DNA of 64,000 nucleotides from Defluviicoccus sp046348835. Its GTDB lineage: Bacteria; Pseudomonadota; Alphaproteobacteria; Rhodospirillales; Defluviicoccaceae. Below the pieces are notes generated by a model. The model made no database searches and had not been told where the DNA came from. It worked only from the letters and a program-made list of their open reading frames with translations. This document shows positions 9,461 through 18,208 of the stretch, piece after piece. The stretch is taken from positions 496,001 to 560,000 of the forward strand of contig JAXMDM010000002.1 of the NCBI GenBank assembly GCA_046348835.1, given 5' to 3'. Both the position numbers and the translations under genes were made by a program. Each line of letters begins with the position of its first letter. Position 1 is the first letter of the stretch.

Positions 9461-10447
9461 TCAGTAGCGGATGCGATGGCATAGGGCGGGAACCGATCCG
9501 TCGGCAAGCCCCGCCATGAGGGCCGGCAGCCGGTCGAAGTCGCTTTCGCCCGAGATCAAGGCGTCGAGGCGGTCGTCCAGCAGAAGCGACAGCGCCTTCG
9601 ACAGCCGCCGGGCGGAGGTCCAGCGTGGGCGTTGGCGGGGGGCAACCGCGCCGACCTGCGATGAGCGGATCGCCAATCGGCCGGCGTGAAAATTCTCGCC
9701 GAGCGGGAGCGGCACCAGGGCATCGCCGTACCAGCTCAGTTCGAGCACCGTCGCCTCGAACCCGGCGATAGCGAGGGCGTCGGCGAGGCCGGAAGGCTGG
9801 CCGCTGGCATGGACGACCACATCGAAAGCGGTGCCGGCCATGGGCTGCGGTGGGCGTTTCCGGTAGGTGCCGCCGAGGCGGGTGACGATGCCGGCGCGGG
9901 CGGGATCGGGATCGATGACGACGACCTCGGTGCCGGGAATGCCGGCGGCGAGCCAGCCGACGAGAAGGCCGACGACACCGGCGCCGACGACGGCGACGCG
10001 GTCGCCCGGCCCGATGCCCGCGTCCCAGACGCCGTTCAGCGCCGTTTCCATGTTGGCGGCGAGGACCGCCCGCGCCGGCGGCAGTCGCGGCGACAGCGGC
10101 ATTACCCCGGCGGCAGGAACGATGAAGGAGTCCTGGTGGGGATGGAGGCAGAACACGGTGCGACCGGCGAGGCCGGGCGGCCCCTCTTCGACGATGCCGA
10201 CCGCCGCATAGCCGTACTTGACCGGCGCCGGAAAGTCGCCCTCCTGAAACGGACACCGCATGGCCCGGTACTGGCTTGGTGGCACCTGGCCGCGGAAGAC
10301 CAGGCATTCGGTGCCGCGGCTGATTCCGGTCCACAGCGTGCGGACGCACACGTCGCCGTCACCGGCCGGCCCGATCGGACCGGTCCGTATCTCGCCCCGT
10401 CCAGGCTCGCAGACCCAGAAGGCCCGCGCCATCCGCGCGCCGGTCAT
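9461..10447 (-). CDS. Medium-chain (zinc-type) alcohol dehydrogenase-like oxidoreductase
   Basis: This protein of about 328 residues belongs to the medium-chain dehydrogenase superfamily. The N-terminal GroES-like part has TLWTGISRGTECLVFRG and KYGYAAVGIV. The Rossmann part has DRVAVVGAGVVGLLVGWLAAG and EVVVIDPDPAR. The catalytic zinc ligands of classical ADHs are not clear: the Cys of GxxxCGTD is replaced within ISRGTE, and one His lies in LHPHQD. Substrate and cofactor are unknown. It is the first gene of the four-gene operon and its stop lies 16 bp before the PTPS-like start. I chose the ATG at 10447, preceded by a GGGGAACGGG stretch. Confidence 0.82.
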   Translation of the reverse strand: MTGARMARAFWVCEPGRGEIRTGPIGPAGDGDVCVRTLWTGISRGTECLVFRGQVPPSQYRAMRCPFQEGDFPAPVKYGYAAVGIVEEGPPGLAGRTVFCLHPHQDSFIVPAAGVMPLSPRLPPARAVLAANMETALNGVWDAGIGPGDRVAVVGAGVVGLLVGWLAAGIPGTEVVVIDPDPARAGIVTRLGGTYRKRPPQPMAGTAFDVVVHASGQPSGLADALAIAGFEATVLELSWYGDALVPLPLGENFHAGRLAIRSSQVGAVAPRQRPRWTSARRLSKALSLLLDDRLDALISGESDFDRLPALMAGLADGSVPALCHRIRY

Positions 10448-10576
10448 TCCCGTTCCCCGTCGTTCGTCCGCTTTCTTGCCGCTGAGCCATGGCCGCCGCC
10501 GGCATCGCGCCCCTGGTGGCACGCGGCATCATCGCCATGTATGACATCGACGGAAAGAGGCCGGGGACCGGAGTGA

Positions 10577-11200
10577 ATGATGAGAGGAAGGATCGGGCGA
10601 AGAGGGGTTGCGGCGGCGGCAGCGCTGGCGCTCCTGGCGGCGGTGTGGTTTCCGGCCGGGGCCCGCGCGGCGCCGCAGACGTACGTGCTGGACCCGGAGC
10701 ATCTGAGCGTCGTCTTCATGGTGATGCACATGGGGTTCGCCAAGACCGTCGGGATGTTCAAGAAGGCGGAGGGATCCTTCGTCTTCGACGAGGCCGAACC
10801 GGCGGTTACCGATATCGTCGCAACCATCGATGCGGCCAGCGTCTTCACCAATCACGAGAAGCGCGACGAGCACCTGCGCGGCACCGACTTTCTCGCGGTG
10901 CAGCAGTATCCGACCATCACCTTCAAGGGAGTCTCGGCGATCAAGACCGGTCCGCGCAGTGGGCGGGTGACCGGGGATCTGACCTTGCGTGGCGTGACCA
11001 AGCCGGTGGACCTGGAGGTGGTCTGGAACCGCAGCGGCACCTATCCCATGGGGGACGGGCACTACGCCATGGGTCTCTCGGCGCGTACGACGATCAAGCG
11101 CAGTGACTTCGGCATGACCTATGCGGTGGCGAACAATCTGGTGAGTGACGACGTCGACATCATCCTGGAGTTCGAGGCGATTCGCCAACCGCCTCCGTGA
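10577..11200 (+). CDS. YceI family periplasmic protein
   Basis: This 207-residue protein has a Sec signal peptide (Arg-rich start, hydrophobic core VAAAAALALLAAVW, cleavage near ARA-AP) followed by the lipocalin-like YceI domain. Typical motifs are YVLDPEHLSVVFMVMHMGF, VFTNHEKRDEHLRGTDFL, YPTITFKG and LTLRGVTKPVDLEV. The fold binds isoprenoid-like lipids in known members; the ligand here is unknown. Its 3' end overlaps the end of the convergent histidine kinase gene by 41 bp, so both proteins are encoded by the same bases at their C-termini. Confidence 0.9.
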   Translation: MMRGRIGRRGVAAAAALALLAAVWFPAGARAAPQTYVLDPEHLSVVFMVMHMGFAKTVGMFKKAEGSFVFDEAEPAVTDIVATIDAASVFTNHEKRDEHLRGTDFLAVQQYPTITFKGVSAIKTGPRSGRVTGDLTLRGVTKPVDLEVVWNRSGTYPMGDGHYAMGLSARTTIKRSDFGMTYAVANNLVSDDVDIILEFEAIRQPPP

Positions 11201-12665
11201 GCGGGCGAAGGGCGATTTCCGCCGTCGGCGGCGGCGATAGGCTGCGTCCGGTGGTGGGCGGGGCGGCGGCCTCGCCAACGGCGTAGGGAAAGACCAGGGT
11301 GACCCGCAGGCCCGGGTTCCCGTCGTCGAGGGATAGCCCGGCGCCGTGCAGGCGGGCAACCGCATCGACAAGGCTGAGCCCCAGGCCGGAGCCGGGGGTG
11401 GAGCGCGACTCCTCCAGGCGGACGAAGCGCTCCAGAACCCGCTGCCGATCAGCGGCGCCGATGCCCGGGCCGTTGTCGGCGATGGAAAGGGTGACCTGTT
11501 CCTGTCCGTGGGCGGTGACGGATACGTCGATCACGCCGCCGGCGGGGGTGTACTTGACCGCATTGTCGAGCAGATTGGCGATGGACTGGGCAAGGAGCTC
11601 GCCCTGGCCGCGGATCATGGCCGGATGGTCTGCCGCCACCCGCAGGATGATGCCGTTGTCCTCCGCCAGGGGCTCATAGAGCTCGGCGGCATCACGGGTC
11701 AACGCTGCCAGGTCGAGGGGTTTGAGCTCGGTCGCTGAGGCCCCCGACTCGGCCATGGCAATCTTGAGCAGGCTCTCGAACAGCAGCAGCGCCGAGTCCG
11801 CCTGCTCCAGCACGTCCCCCAGGGCGCGGCGGTCGCGCTCGGCGTCCGGCCGCTGCAACAGCGCCAGTTCGACGCGCGCCTTCAACCGGGTGAGCGGGCT
11901 GCGCAGATCGTGGGCCAGGCTATCGGTGGCGAGCCGCATCCCGCCCATCAGTCGCTCGATGCGATCGAGCATCCCGTTCAGGATCGCCGCCAGCCGGTCG
12001 AACTCATCGCCGCTGCGGTCGCGGGGGAGCCGCTGGGTGAGGTCGCCGGCCATAATCCGCCGGGCGGTAGCCGCCACCTGCTCCACCCGCCCGAGGACGC
12101 GTCGGCTGAGGAGGAGTCCGCCGATCATGCCGAGCGCCAGGGTGGCCGCCAGTGACCAGGCGAAGGCCTCCAGCACAATCAAACGGAATTTGCCACGCTC
12201 GTGCACATCGCGACCGACCAGCAGGTGGAATCCGCCGGGGAGGAGGAAGCTGCGCGCTTCGATCGGATGCGGGGTCATCCGCCCCTCGTCCATCTTCGAA
12301 AGGGTGAGCGACAGCCAGCCGTTGGTGGCTTTTTCGTCCGGCCACCGTTCCAGGTTACCGGCGAGCGGCAGAAGCGACGGCGTCGTCAACAGATAGACGT
12401 GGTCGCCGTTCCCCACCAGCGCCCGCTGCCGGACCAACTCGACGAGCCCCGGCAGGCCGCGCTGCTCGTATTGCTCGGCGAGGCCGCGGACCTCCGCCTC
12501 GATGGTGTCGTGCGCCTGGCGGTCGATAAGGGCGATCGTTCGCCAGTAGAGGAAGGCCAGCAGGACCAGGACCGACGCGGCGAATACCACCGCATAGAGG
12601 AAAGTCAGCCGGAATGCCGAGGTGCGGACGGCATTACGAAGGCGCACGAAGCGTGTATCCGGCAT
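11160..12665 (-). CDS. Sensor histidine kinase of an OmpR-type two-component system
   Basis: This 501-residue membrane kinase has a first membrane segment at about 19-40, a periplasmic domain to about 160, a second segment near 165-188 and a HAMP domain near 190-240. The dimerisation/phosphoacceptor box is SLAHDLRSPLTRL, with His252. The HATPase domain follows: LLDNAVKYTP (N box), IADNGPGIG (G1) and STPGSGLGLSLV (G2). It overlaps the upstream response regulator by 32 bp, so the pair is cotranscribed and probably coupled. The C-terminal tail of about 35 residues after the ATPase domain is Pro/Thr-rich and overlaps the yceI end. The stimulus is unknown. Confidence 0.92.
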   Translation of the reverse strand: MPDTRFVRLRNAVRTSAFRLTFLYAVVFAASVLVLLAFLYWRTIALIDRQAHDTIEAEVRGLAEQYEQRGLPGLVELVRQRALVGNGDHVYLLTTPSLLPLAGNLERWPDEKATNGWLSLTLSKMDEGRMTPHPIEARSFLLPGGFHLLVGRDVHERGKFRLIVLEAFAWSLAATLALGMIGGLLLSRRVLGRVEQVAATARRIMAGDLTQRLPRDRSGDEFDRLAAILNGMLDRIERLMGGMRLATDSLAHDLRSPLTRLKARVELALLQRPDAERDRRALGDVLEQADSALLLFESLLKIAMAESGASATELKPLDLAALTRDAAELYEPLAEDNGIILRVAADHPAMIRGQGELLAQSIANLLDNAVKYTPAGGVIDVSVTAHGQEQVTLSIADNGPGIGAADRQRVLERFVRLEESRSTPGSGLGLSLVDAVARLHGAGLSLDDGNPGLRVTLVFPYAVGEAAAPPTTGRSLSPPPTAEIALRPLTEAVGESPRTPG

Positions 12666-13314
12666 TGCGAACGGTGTGCAGGAGCGGCGGCGAGAAGCCC
12701 TTGTCGATCTTACCGCGGAGCCGGCTGATGTGGACGTCGATGACGTTGGTCTGCGGATCGAAGTGGTAGTCCCAAACCGCCTCCAGCAGCATCGTCCGCG
12801 TCACCACCTGACCGGCATGGCGGAGCAGATACTCGAGGATGCTGAACTCTCGCGGCTGCAGATCGATGCGACGTCCGGCGCGGACGACGGTGCGCGCCAG
12901 AAGATCGAGTTCGAGATCGGCCAGTTGCAGACGGGTCACCGTCTTGGTCGCCACGATCGCCCGCCGGTCGAGCGCTTCCAGCCGGGCAAGGAGTTCGGAG
13001 AAGGCGAATGGTTTGACCAGGTAGTCATCTCCCCCCGCCTTGAGGCCGCGGACCCGGTCGGTGACCTGGCCGAGGGCGCTCAAGATCAGCACCGGGGTCG
13101 ATACCGCCTCCTCTCGCAAGACGCGGACCAGGGACAAACCGTCCATCCCGGGGAGCATCCGGTCGACGACCATCACGTCGTAAGTGCCGCTCAGTGCCAT
13201 CGCTAAGCCGTCGGTGCCGGTGGCGGCGCGGTCGGCGAGGTGGCCGCTCTCGCTCAATCCCTTTGCCAGGTATTCGGCTGTTTCGTCGTCGTCTTCGATG
13301 ATCAGAACGCGCAT
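12634..13314 (-). CDS. OmpR/PhoB family response regulator
   Basis: This 226-residue DNA-binding regulator has an N-terminal receiver domain with acidic pocket EDDD (residues 7-10), phosphoacceptor Asp51 in MVVDRMLPGMDG, and the conserved Lys in YLVKPF. The C-terminal winged helix has LQPREFSILEYLLRHAGQVVTR, then VIDVHISRLRGKID and the final GYTLRAP. It is the partner of the overlapping histidine kinase. The gene begins 46 bp downstream of the htrA terminator, so it has its own promoter or depends on read-through. Confidence 0.93.
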   Translation of the reverse strand: MRVLIIEDDDETAEYLAKGLSESGHLADRAATGTDGLAMALSGTYDVMVVDRMLPGMDGLSLVRVLREEAVSTPVLILSALGQVTDRVRGLKAGGDDYLVKPFAFSELLARLEALDRRAIVATKTVTRLQLADLELDLLARTVVRAGRRIDLQPREFSILEYLLRHAGQVVTRTMLLEAVWDYHFDPQTNVIDVHISRLRGKIDKGFSPPLLHTVRNAGYTLRAPS

Positions 13315-13359
13315 GGGCTTACGCTACCGGGAAGAGTCGACCATGACCATAAGGCGATG

Positions 13360-13403
13360 AAAAAAAAGGGCCCCGTTCCTTGGGAGTCGAAGGAACGGGG
13401 CCC
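13360..13403 (-). terminator. Rho-independent terminator of htrA
   Basis: Read on the minus strand this is a perfect 14-bp stem (13390-13403 with 13368-13381) around an 8-nt loop, followed at once by a run of eight T. It lies 94 bp beyond the htrA stop and directly upstream of the response regulator gene, so it separates the two units. Confidence 0.93.
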
Positions 13404-13496
13404 GACGGCAAGGCGATCGTCTATCGCGATCCCTGCCGGCCACCGCCGCGCGCAGGGTTGGAGGCTAGGGGGACACACGCGCGGCGGTCGTATTGA

Positions 13497-14972
13497 TCAC
13501 GCTGATACAAGTTTCACAGGCACAAAACGCTGGCCCTCCTGGTTCTCGATCAGCAGCAGCACGGCATTGCGGTGCTCGGAACGGGCACGGTCGAGGATCT
13601 TCGACACCTCCTTCGGGGTGGTGACATCGGCATCGTTGACCTTGAGGATGAAATCGCCGGGGCGGATCCCCTTGTCGGCCGCGTCCGCGTCGTCGTCGAC
13701 CGCGGTAACCACCACCCGCATGCCGTCGCCTTCATCTGGCGCCGGCATCAGACCGAGGCGGAGGCCGAGAGCGGCGAGTTCGACGGCGCCGTCATTCTTT
13801 GTCGACTTGCCCTTGGCCGGCTCGCTGTGGTTGGCCGCAACCGTCTTTCCGCTGTCCGGCATGGCCCCAACGGAAACCTTCAAGGGAAGTTCTCGGTCGC
13901 CGCGCCATACCGTGAGCACCGTCCGGGTTCCGGTTTTGGTGTCGGCCACCGCCCGACTGAGCTCGCGCGGGGTGGCGACCTTCTGGCCGTCGATGGCGAG
14001 GATGACGTCACCCTGGCGAACGCCCGATCGCGCCGCCGGACTGTCGGGCGCCACCGTGGCGACCAGGGCGCCGGCGGCGCCTTTCAGGCCCAAGCTGTCG
14101 GCAATGTCCGGCGATACCGGCTGGATGGCGACGCCGAGCCAGCCGCGGTCCACCTTCCCGTTCTCGCGCAGGTCGGCGACGATCTTCTTCGCCGTGTCGG
14201 AGGGAATGGCGAAGCCGATGCCGACGCTGCCGCCGTTGGGGTTGGGCGACAGGATCGCGGTGTTCACCCCGATGACCTGACCGTTGCTGTCCAACAGCGG
14301 GCCGCCGGAATTGCCGCTGTTGAGGGGGGCGTCGATCTGCAGGAAGTCGACGTAGGGGCTGGCATCGGTGTCGCGGCCGCGCGACGACACGATGCCGGCG
14401 GTAACGGTCCCGGAAAGGCCGTAGGGGTTGCCGACCGCCACCACCCAGTCGCCGACTCGCGCCGCGTCCGAGTTGCCCCACGCCAGGACCGGCAGCGGCC
14501 CGTCGGCATGGATGCGGAGCACCGCCAGGTCGGTCTGCGGATCGGTGCCGATCAGTTCGGCCTTGAACTCGCGGCCGTCGCGGAGCCGGACGTCGATGCG
14601 GTCGGCGTCGCCGACGACATGATTGTTGGTCACGATGACGCCATCGGAGGAGACGATGAACCCGGAGCCGAGGCCCATGCGGGGCCCTTGGCGTTCCGGT
14701 GCCATCCGCTGGCCGAAGAACCGTTCGAGCAAATCGCGCTGGGACCGGTCCATGGAGTCCTCGTCGCCGGTCGACCGCGAACTGACGGCCTCGGTCCGGG
14801 AAACGATCTGGACGACCGCCGGCGAGACCTGCTCGACGAGGTCGGCGAAGCTGTCGGGAACCGGGCGGGCCGCCGCCTCGTGAGGAGGCAGGAGGGGTGC
14901 CAGGGCAAGGCCCGCGGCCAAAACAAAGGGTAAGGTACGGGTCCTTAAGAAGGGTCGAACGGCTTCGCGCAT
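13497..14972 (-). CDS. degP: HtrA/DegP-type periplasmic serine endoprotease (Do family)
   Basis: This 491-residue protein begins with a Sec signal peptide (hydrophobic PFVLAAGLALAPLL, cleavage near AAA-RP). The trypsin-like domain carries the triad His118 (TNNHVV), Asp148 (TDLAVL) and Ser222 (GNSGGPLL). Two PDZ domains follow, one beginning near RGWLGVAIQPV and one in the C-terminal third (GMRVVVTAVDDDADAADKG). It degrades or refolds damaged envelope proteins. Nearby are an outer-membrane porin and a two-component system, which fits an envelope-stress setting, though no direct link is shown. Confidence 0.94.
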   Translation of the reverse strand: MREAVRPFLRTRTLPFVLAAGLALAPLLPPHEAAARPVPDSFADLVEQVSPAVVQIVSRTEAVSSRSTGDEDSMDRSQRDLLERFFGQRMAPERQGPRMGLGSGFIVSSDGVIVTNNHVVGDADRIDVRLRDGREFKAELIGTDPQTDLAVLRIHADGPLPVLAWGNSDAARVGDWVVAVGNPYGLSGTVTAGIVSSRGRDTDASPYVDFLQIDAPLNSGNSGGPLLDSNGQVIGVNTAILSPNPNGGSVGIGFAIPSDTAKKIVADLRENGKVDRGWLGVAIQPVSPDIADSLGLKGAAGALVATVAPDSPAARSGVRQGDVILAIDGQKVATPRELSRAVADTKTGTRTVLTVWRGDRELPLKVSVGAMPDSGKTVAANHSEPAKGKSTKNDGAVELAALGLRLGLMPAPDEGDGMRVVVTAVDDDADAADKGIRPGDFILKVNDADVTTPKEVSKILDRARSEHRNAVLLLIENQEGQRFVPVKLVSA

Positions 14973-15321
14973 GAATATAGCCTAGGATGTCAAAAAACAG
15001 TCTCGGGAGCGCCGGGTGTTTCGCGGATAACGGTCGCGAGGACTGACCGCGATACACTTACTGGAACGGCGTTAAGCCGTCCTGGCCTCAAGATTAACAT
15101 TGATTCATCCGGGTCTTACCATCGCCGTCGGACCGGTCACGCCGGTTTCCTCATGTCCACGCCCGACGTCGGCGGCACAGGATCGGGACCCGATCCCGAA
15201 GCGGAATTCCATCGACGTTGCGCAACTCGGGATTTGTTGCAAAAAATAGCCTGCCCCAATTGGCCAACGAAGTAAGACGCAACGCGAGTTAAACTTAGGG
15301 GAATAAGAAAGGGGATTTCCG
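14973..15321. other. Intergenic region between divergent htrA and fadL-type genes
   Basis: This stretch of 349 bp has no convincing gene. It must hold both divergent promoters, but I cannot assign -35/-10 boxes with confidence. Near the fadL side there is an AT-rich stretch and a purine-rich AAGAAAGGGG sequence about 5-12 bases before the porin ATG, which would serve as its ribosome-binding site. Confidence 0.5.
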
Positions 15322-16764
15322 ATGCCGAGCCTGGTGCCGGGCCATCCTGCTGCCCGGGCGCGAAGCAATTTATTGCTTCGAGGGACGCTACTCATCCTCA
15401 GTCGGCGTAGTGCAGCTTTGATCGGTGTATGGATTGCCGTGGCGGGGGGCTCGGAGGAGGCCCGGGCGTCCGGTTTCGCCCTTCGCGAGCAGAGCGCCTC
15501 GGCGCTGGGCAATGCCTTCGCCGGGAGTAGCGCCAGCGCCGCCGACCTTAGCTACATGTTTTTCAATCCGGCCGGCATCACCCGCCTGACCGGCAACCAG
15601 GTCGTGGCCGGCGTGTCCGGGATCGTCGCGCAGGCCAAGTTTCGCAACGGTGAGGCAAGCACCGTGTCGGGCGTGCCGATCACCGGGGGCGACGGCGGCA
15701 AGGATGTGGTGCCCTCCTCGGCGGTGCCGCTCGCCTATGCATTGTGGGACGTCCAAAGCACGTTCAATCTGGAGCAGAACATCAAGGCCGGCGTCGGCGT
15801 CAACGTGCCCTTTGCCCTCGAGTCCGACTACGGCAACGGCTGGATCGGTCGGTACCATGCGCTGAACTCGCGCGTGCGCACCTTGAACGTTAATCCGGTG
15901 GTCGCCTATGAGGTGATTGACGGTCTATCCATCGCAGCCGGGCTCCAGGTTCAATACGCATCGGCGCGCCTGACCAATGCCATCGACTTCGGGACGATCG
16001 CGCTTGGCAGCGGCGTACCTGCCTTGGCCCGCATCGCCCGGCCGGGGCAACAGGACGGCAGGGCCAGCGTCGACGGGGATGACGTCGCCTACGGCTACAA
16101 CTTCGGGGTGCTCTACGAGCCCTGGTCCGGAACGCGCTTCGGTGCCGCTTTCCGCTCCGAGATCGACCACAATTTGCGGGGGAATGCCGACTTCAACCTC
16201 GGCAGTTCCGGTGTCGGCAGCCTGATCGCTGCGGGATCGGGGGCGTTCACCGATACCGACGCCCAGGCGAAGCTGGCGACGCCCTGGACCGCGACCTTCG
16301 GCTTCCATCAGGACATCACCGAGGCGTGGTCGGTGATGGGAACAGTGGAGCGAGCCGGCTGGAGCAGCTTCAAGGATATCCGCATCCGGTTCGATAACCC
16401 GTACCAGCCGGATAGCGTCACCGACGCCGACTGGAACGACACCTGGTTCGGCGCGCTCGGGGTAACCTACCAACCGACCGAGTCATGGACCCTGCAGACG
16501 GGCGTCGCCTACGACGAAAGCCCGATCCCGGGCAAGAAGCAGACCCCGCGGATCCCCGGCGGCGATCGGACTTGGCTCGCCATCGGGGCCAATTACCGGC
16601 CGCTGTCCAACGTCGCGATAAACCTCAGTTATGCCCACCTGTTCTTCGGCGACGCCGACGTCGATCTGACCGCAACCGGCAATAACACCGCCCGCGGCAA
16701 CCTCTCGGGAAAGATCGAGGCCTCGGCCGACATCTTCGCCCTGCAGGCGCGTGTGAGCTTTTAG
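15322..16764 (+). CDS. FadL/TodX-type outer membrane porin for hydrophobic compounds
   Basis: This 480-residue protein is a FadL-family beta-barrel that lets long-chain fatty acids or other hydrophobic molecules cross the outer membrane. After a long signal peptide (cleavage near EARA-SGF) comes the diagnostic start GFALREQSASALGNAFAG, then the NPAGITRLTGNQ motif of the hatch domain. Amphipathic beta strands fill the rest, ending with the C-terminal aromatic LQARVSF that the barrel-assembly machinery recognises. The initial Met is preceded by a good ribosome-binding site. The natural substrate is unknown. Confidence 0.9.
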   Translation: MPSLVPGHPAARARSNLLLRGTLLILSRRSAALIGVWIAVAGGSEEARASGFALREQSASALGNAFAGSSASAADLSYMFFNPAGITRLTGNQVVAGVSGIVAQAKFRNGEASTVSGVPITGGDGGKDVVPSSAVPLAYALWDVQSTFNLEQNIKAGVGVNVPFALESDYGNGWIGRYHALNSRVRTLNVNPVVAYEVIDGLSIAAGLQVQYASARLTNAIDFGTIALGSGVPALARIARPGQQDGRASVDGDDVAYGYNFGVLYEPWSGTRFGAAFRSEIDHNLRGNADFNLGSSGVGSLIAAGSGAFTDTDAQAKLATPWTATFGFHQDITEAWSVMGTVERAGWSSFKDIRIRFDNPYQPDSVTDADWNDTWFGALGVTYQPTESWTLQTGVAYDESPIPGKKQTPRIPGGDRTWLAIGANYRPLSNVAINLSYAHLFFGDADVDLTATGNNTARGNLSGKIEASADIFALQARVSF

Positions 16765-16828
16765 CCGCCCGTCCCTTTTTTCGGCGTGGCGGCCGCGGTG
16801 CGTTTGGGAGGAGGGATGGACGACAAAC

Positions 16829-16857
16829 AAAAAACGCGGGGGTGCAATACCCCCGCG
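16829..16857 (-). terminator. Rho-independent terminator on the minus strand
   Basis: A perfect 9-bp GC stem (16835-16843 with 16849-16857, loop 5 nt) is followed on the minus strand by six T. On the plus strand there is no T run, so it does not serve the fadL-type gene. The only transcription unit it can end is the small minus-strand gene at 16983-17180. Confidence 0.85.
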
Positions 16858-16982
16858 ATGCAGAGTTAAGACGCTCATTTTTACCCAAGTCACTCCCTGG
16901 GATGTGCACAGCGACCCAAATAAAGGGTCCGGAGTGAATTGGGCATCAACGCTATGGCATTTCGAGCGAGCCTAGACGGGCC

Positions 16983-17180
16983 TCATGAGAAACCATGATT
17001 ACCGACCGGGACACCTTGAAATCGCCGGTTGGACGCCTTCCTCCCCTGTTTGCCGCTGCGTTGAGCGATATCGCCTGTCACCGTGTCCGACAACAAACAC
17101 ACCGCCACCGCAACGAATATGTTATAACAACTTGGTAATGAATTCTCCGTGATGGATCCACTGTTTTTTTCCGAATACAT
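16983..17180 (-). CDS. Small protein of 65 residues, unknown
   Basis: I do not recognise this protein. Evidence that it is real: a strong Shine-Dalgarno GGAGGAG seven bases before the ATG, an isolated position, and a minus-strand intrinsic terminator about 125 bp downstream. Its base composition is more AT-rich than the surroundings. The sequence has a short hydrophobic middle (YNIFVAVAVCLLS, about residues 19-31) and a basic C-terminal half (GKQGRKASNRR). That could mean a single membrane segment, a leader-type peptide, or simply the 5' part of a small RNA gene. An inverted repeat lies about 60 bp upstream. Coding status is plausible but not proven. Confidence 0.45.
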   Translation of the reverse strand: MYSEKNSGSITENSLPSCYNIFVAVAVCLLSDTVTGDIAQRSGKQGRKASNRRFQGVPVGNHGFS

Positions 17181-17238
17181 CAAAATCTCCTCCGGCTGCA
17201 CGCGTGTCCCGGGAGAACATTAAACGGGCGCATCCCGA

Positions 17239-17260
17239 TATGGGTCTTTTACTACCCATA
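17239..17260. promoter_or_regulatory. Inverted repeat TATGGGT-N8-ACCCATA, possible operator
   Basis: Two perfect 7-base arms separated by 8 bases lie between the small minus-strand gene and modB, in an AT-rich spacer. The geometry fits a dimeric repressor site. It does not match the ModE operator that I know, so the regulator is unknown. Confidence 0.4.
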
Positions 17261-17518
17261 CGGGGTTATGGAGCGTGCCCAAACATTCGGTGACGCGTGG
17301 ACGGATTGGCATGCGCCGTGCTTGCTTGCCATTCCGCAGCCCAGCGAGGAACCCTGAGGGAGTCTGGGATTGGGGCGGAACTTGACGGATCCCGAGCGCG
17401 GAAGCGGGGGAGCCAAGGGGATGCAGGCCACGGCACCGGTGTGGCCAGTCCCCCCCGAACGGGGGGAGAGAGACGCTATCCGTCCGAGGGGCGGCGCGGG
17501 CGGAGCCCGTACCAGCGG
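17261..17518. other. Leader region upstream of modB with GC hairpins
   Basis: No gene or modA is seen in this region. It holds a strong hairpin, CCCCCCG (17451-17457) paired with CGGGGGG (17460-17466) around two bases, and a weaker GGCCAC/GTGGCC pair just before it. There is no T run, so it is not an ordinary terminator. It may be an untranslated leader structure or a palindromic repeat; nothing more can be said. Confidence 0.4.
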
Positions 17519-18208
17519 ATGAGGCTGACCGCCGAGGAGATAGAGGCGCTCCTGCTCAGCCTCCGTATTGCCGGCGTGGCCGTCGCCTGCAGCCTGCCGC
17601 TGGCCGTTGCCGCCGCTCTCCTCCTTGCGCGTTGCAAGTTTCCCGGCCGCATCCTTGTCGATGGGATGATCCATGTGCCGCTGGTGCTGCCGCCGGTCGT
17701 CCTCGGCTATCTTCTCCTGATCACCTTCGGCACCCGCGCCCCGGTGGGCGCCTGGTTGATGGAGACCTTCGGCATCCGTTTCGCATTCAGCTGGACCGGC
17801 GCCGCTCTGGCCTCCGCGGTGCTGACGTTTCCGTTTCAGGTGCGCGCCATCCGCGTATCCCTGGAGGCGATCGATCCCGGCCTGGAAGCGGCGGCGCGGT
17901 CGCTGGGGGCCGGCCGGATCGACGTCTTCCTCACCATTACCCTGCCGTTGATGCTGCCCGGCATCCTCGCCGGGGCGATCACCGCCTTTGCCGCCGCGCT
18001 GGGTGAATTCGGCGCGATCATCACCTTCGTCTCCAACATCCCGGGCGAGACCCGGACGCTGACGCTCGCCATCTATACCGCCATCCAGCAACCGGGAGGG
18101 GAAGCGGCGGCGGCACGGCTGGCCTCGTTCTCCATCGCCCTGGCGCTGGGCGGGCTGATCCTCTCGGAGATGGTGCGCCGCCGGATCCAGGATCACCTCG
18201 GCCGCTGA
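17519..18208 (+). CDS. modB: Molybdate ABC transporter permease ModB
   Basis: This 229-residue inner-membrane permease has about five hydrophobic helices. It carries the ModB pattern LVLPPVVLGYLLL in the middle and the coupling-helix EAA motif EAAARSLGAGRIDVFLTITLPLMLPGILAG. It ends with IPGETRTLTLAIYTAIQQPG, which is typical of ModB rather than CysT or CysW. The TGA overlaps the modC ATG as TGATG, so the two are coupled. The substrate-binding protein ModA, usually the first gene, is not upstream. Molybdenum uptake fits the Mo-nitrogenase found later in the window. Confidence 0.92.
   Translation: MRLTAEEIEALLLSLRIAGVAVACSLPLAVAAALLLARCKFPGRILVDGMIHVPLVLPPVVLGYLLLITFGTRAPVGAWLMETFGIRFAFSWTGAALASAVLTFPFQVRAIRVSLEAIDPGLEAAARSLGAGRIDVFLTITLPLMLPGILAGAITAFAAALGEFGAIITFVSNIPGETRTLTLAIYTAIQQPGGEAAAARLASFSIALALGGLILSEMVRRRIQDHLGR

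Noticed and set aside
17116..17140. GTTATAAC-containing AT-rich stretch as a ModE site
   Set aside because: It is inside the small minus-strand frame, about 390 bp from modB, and lacks the two spaced half-sites of a ModE operator.
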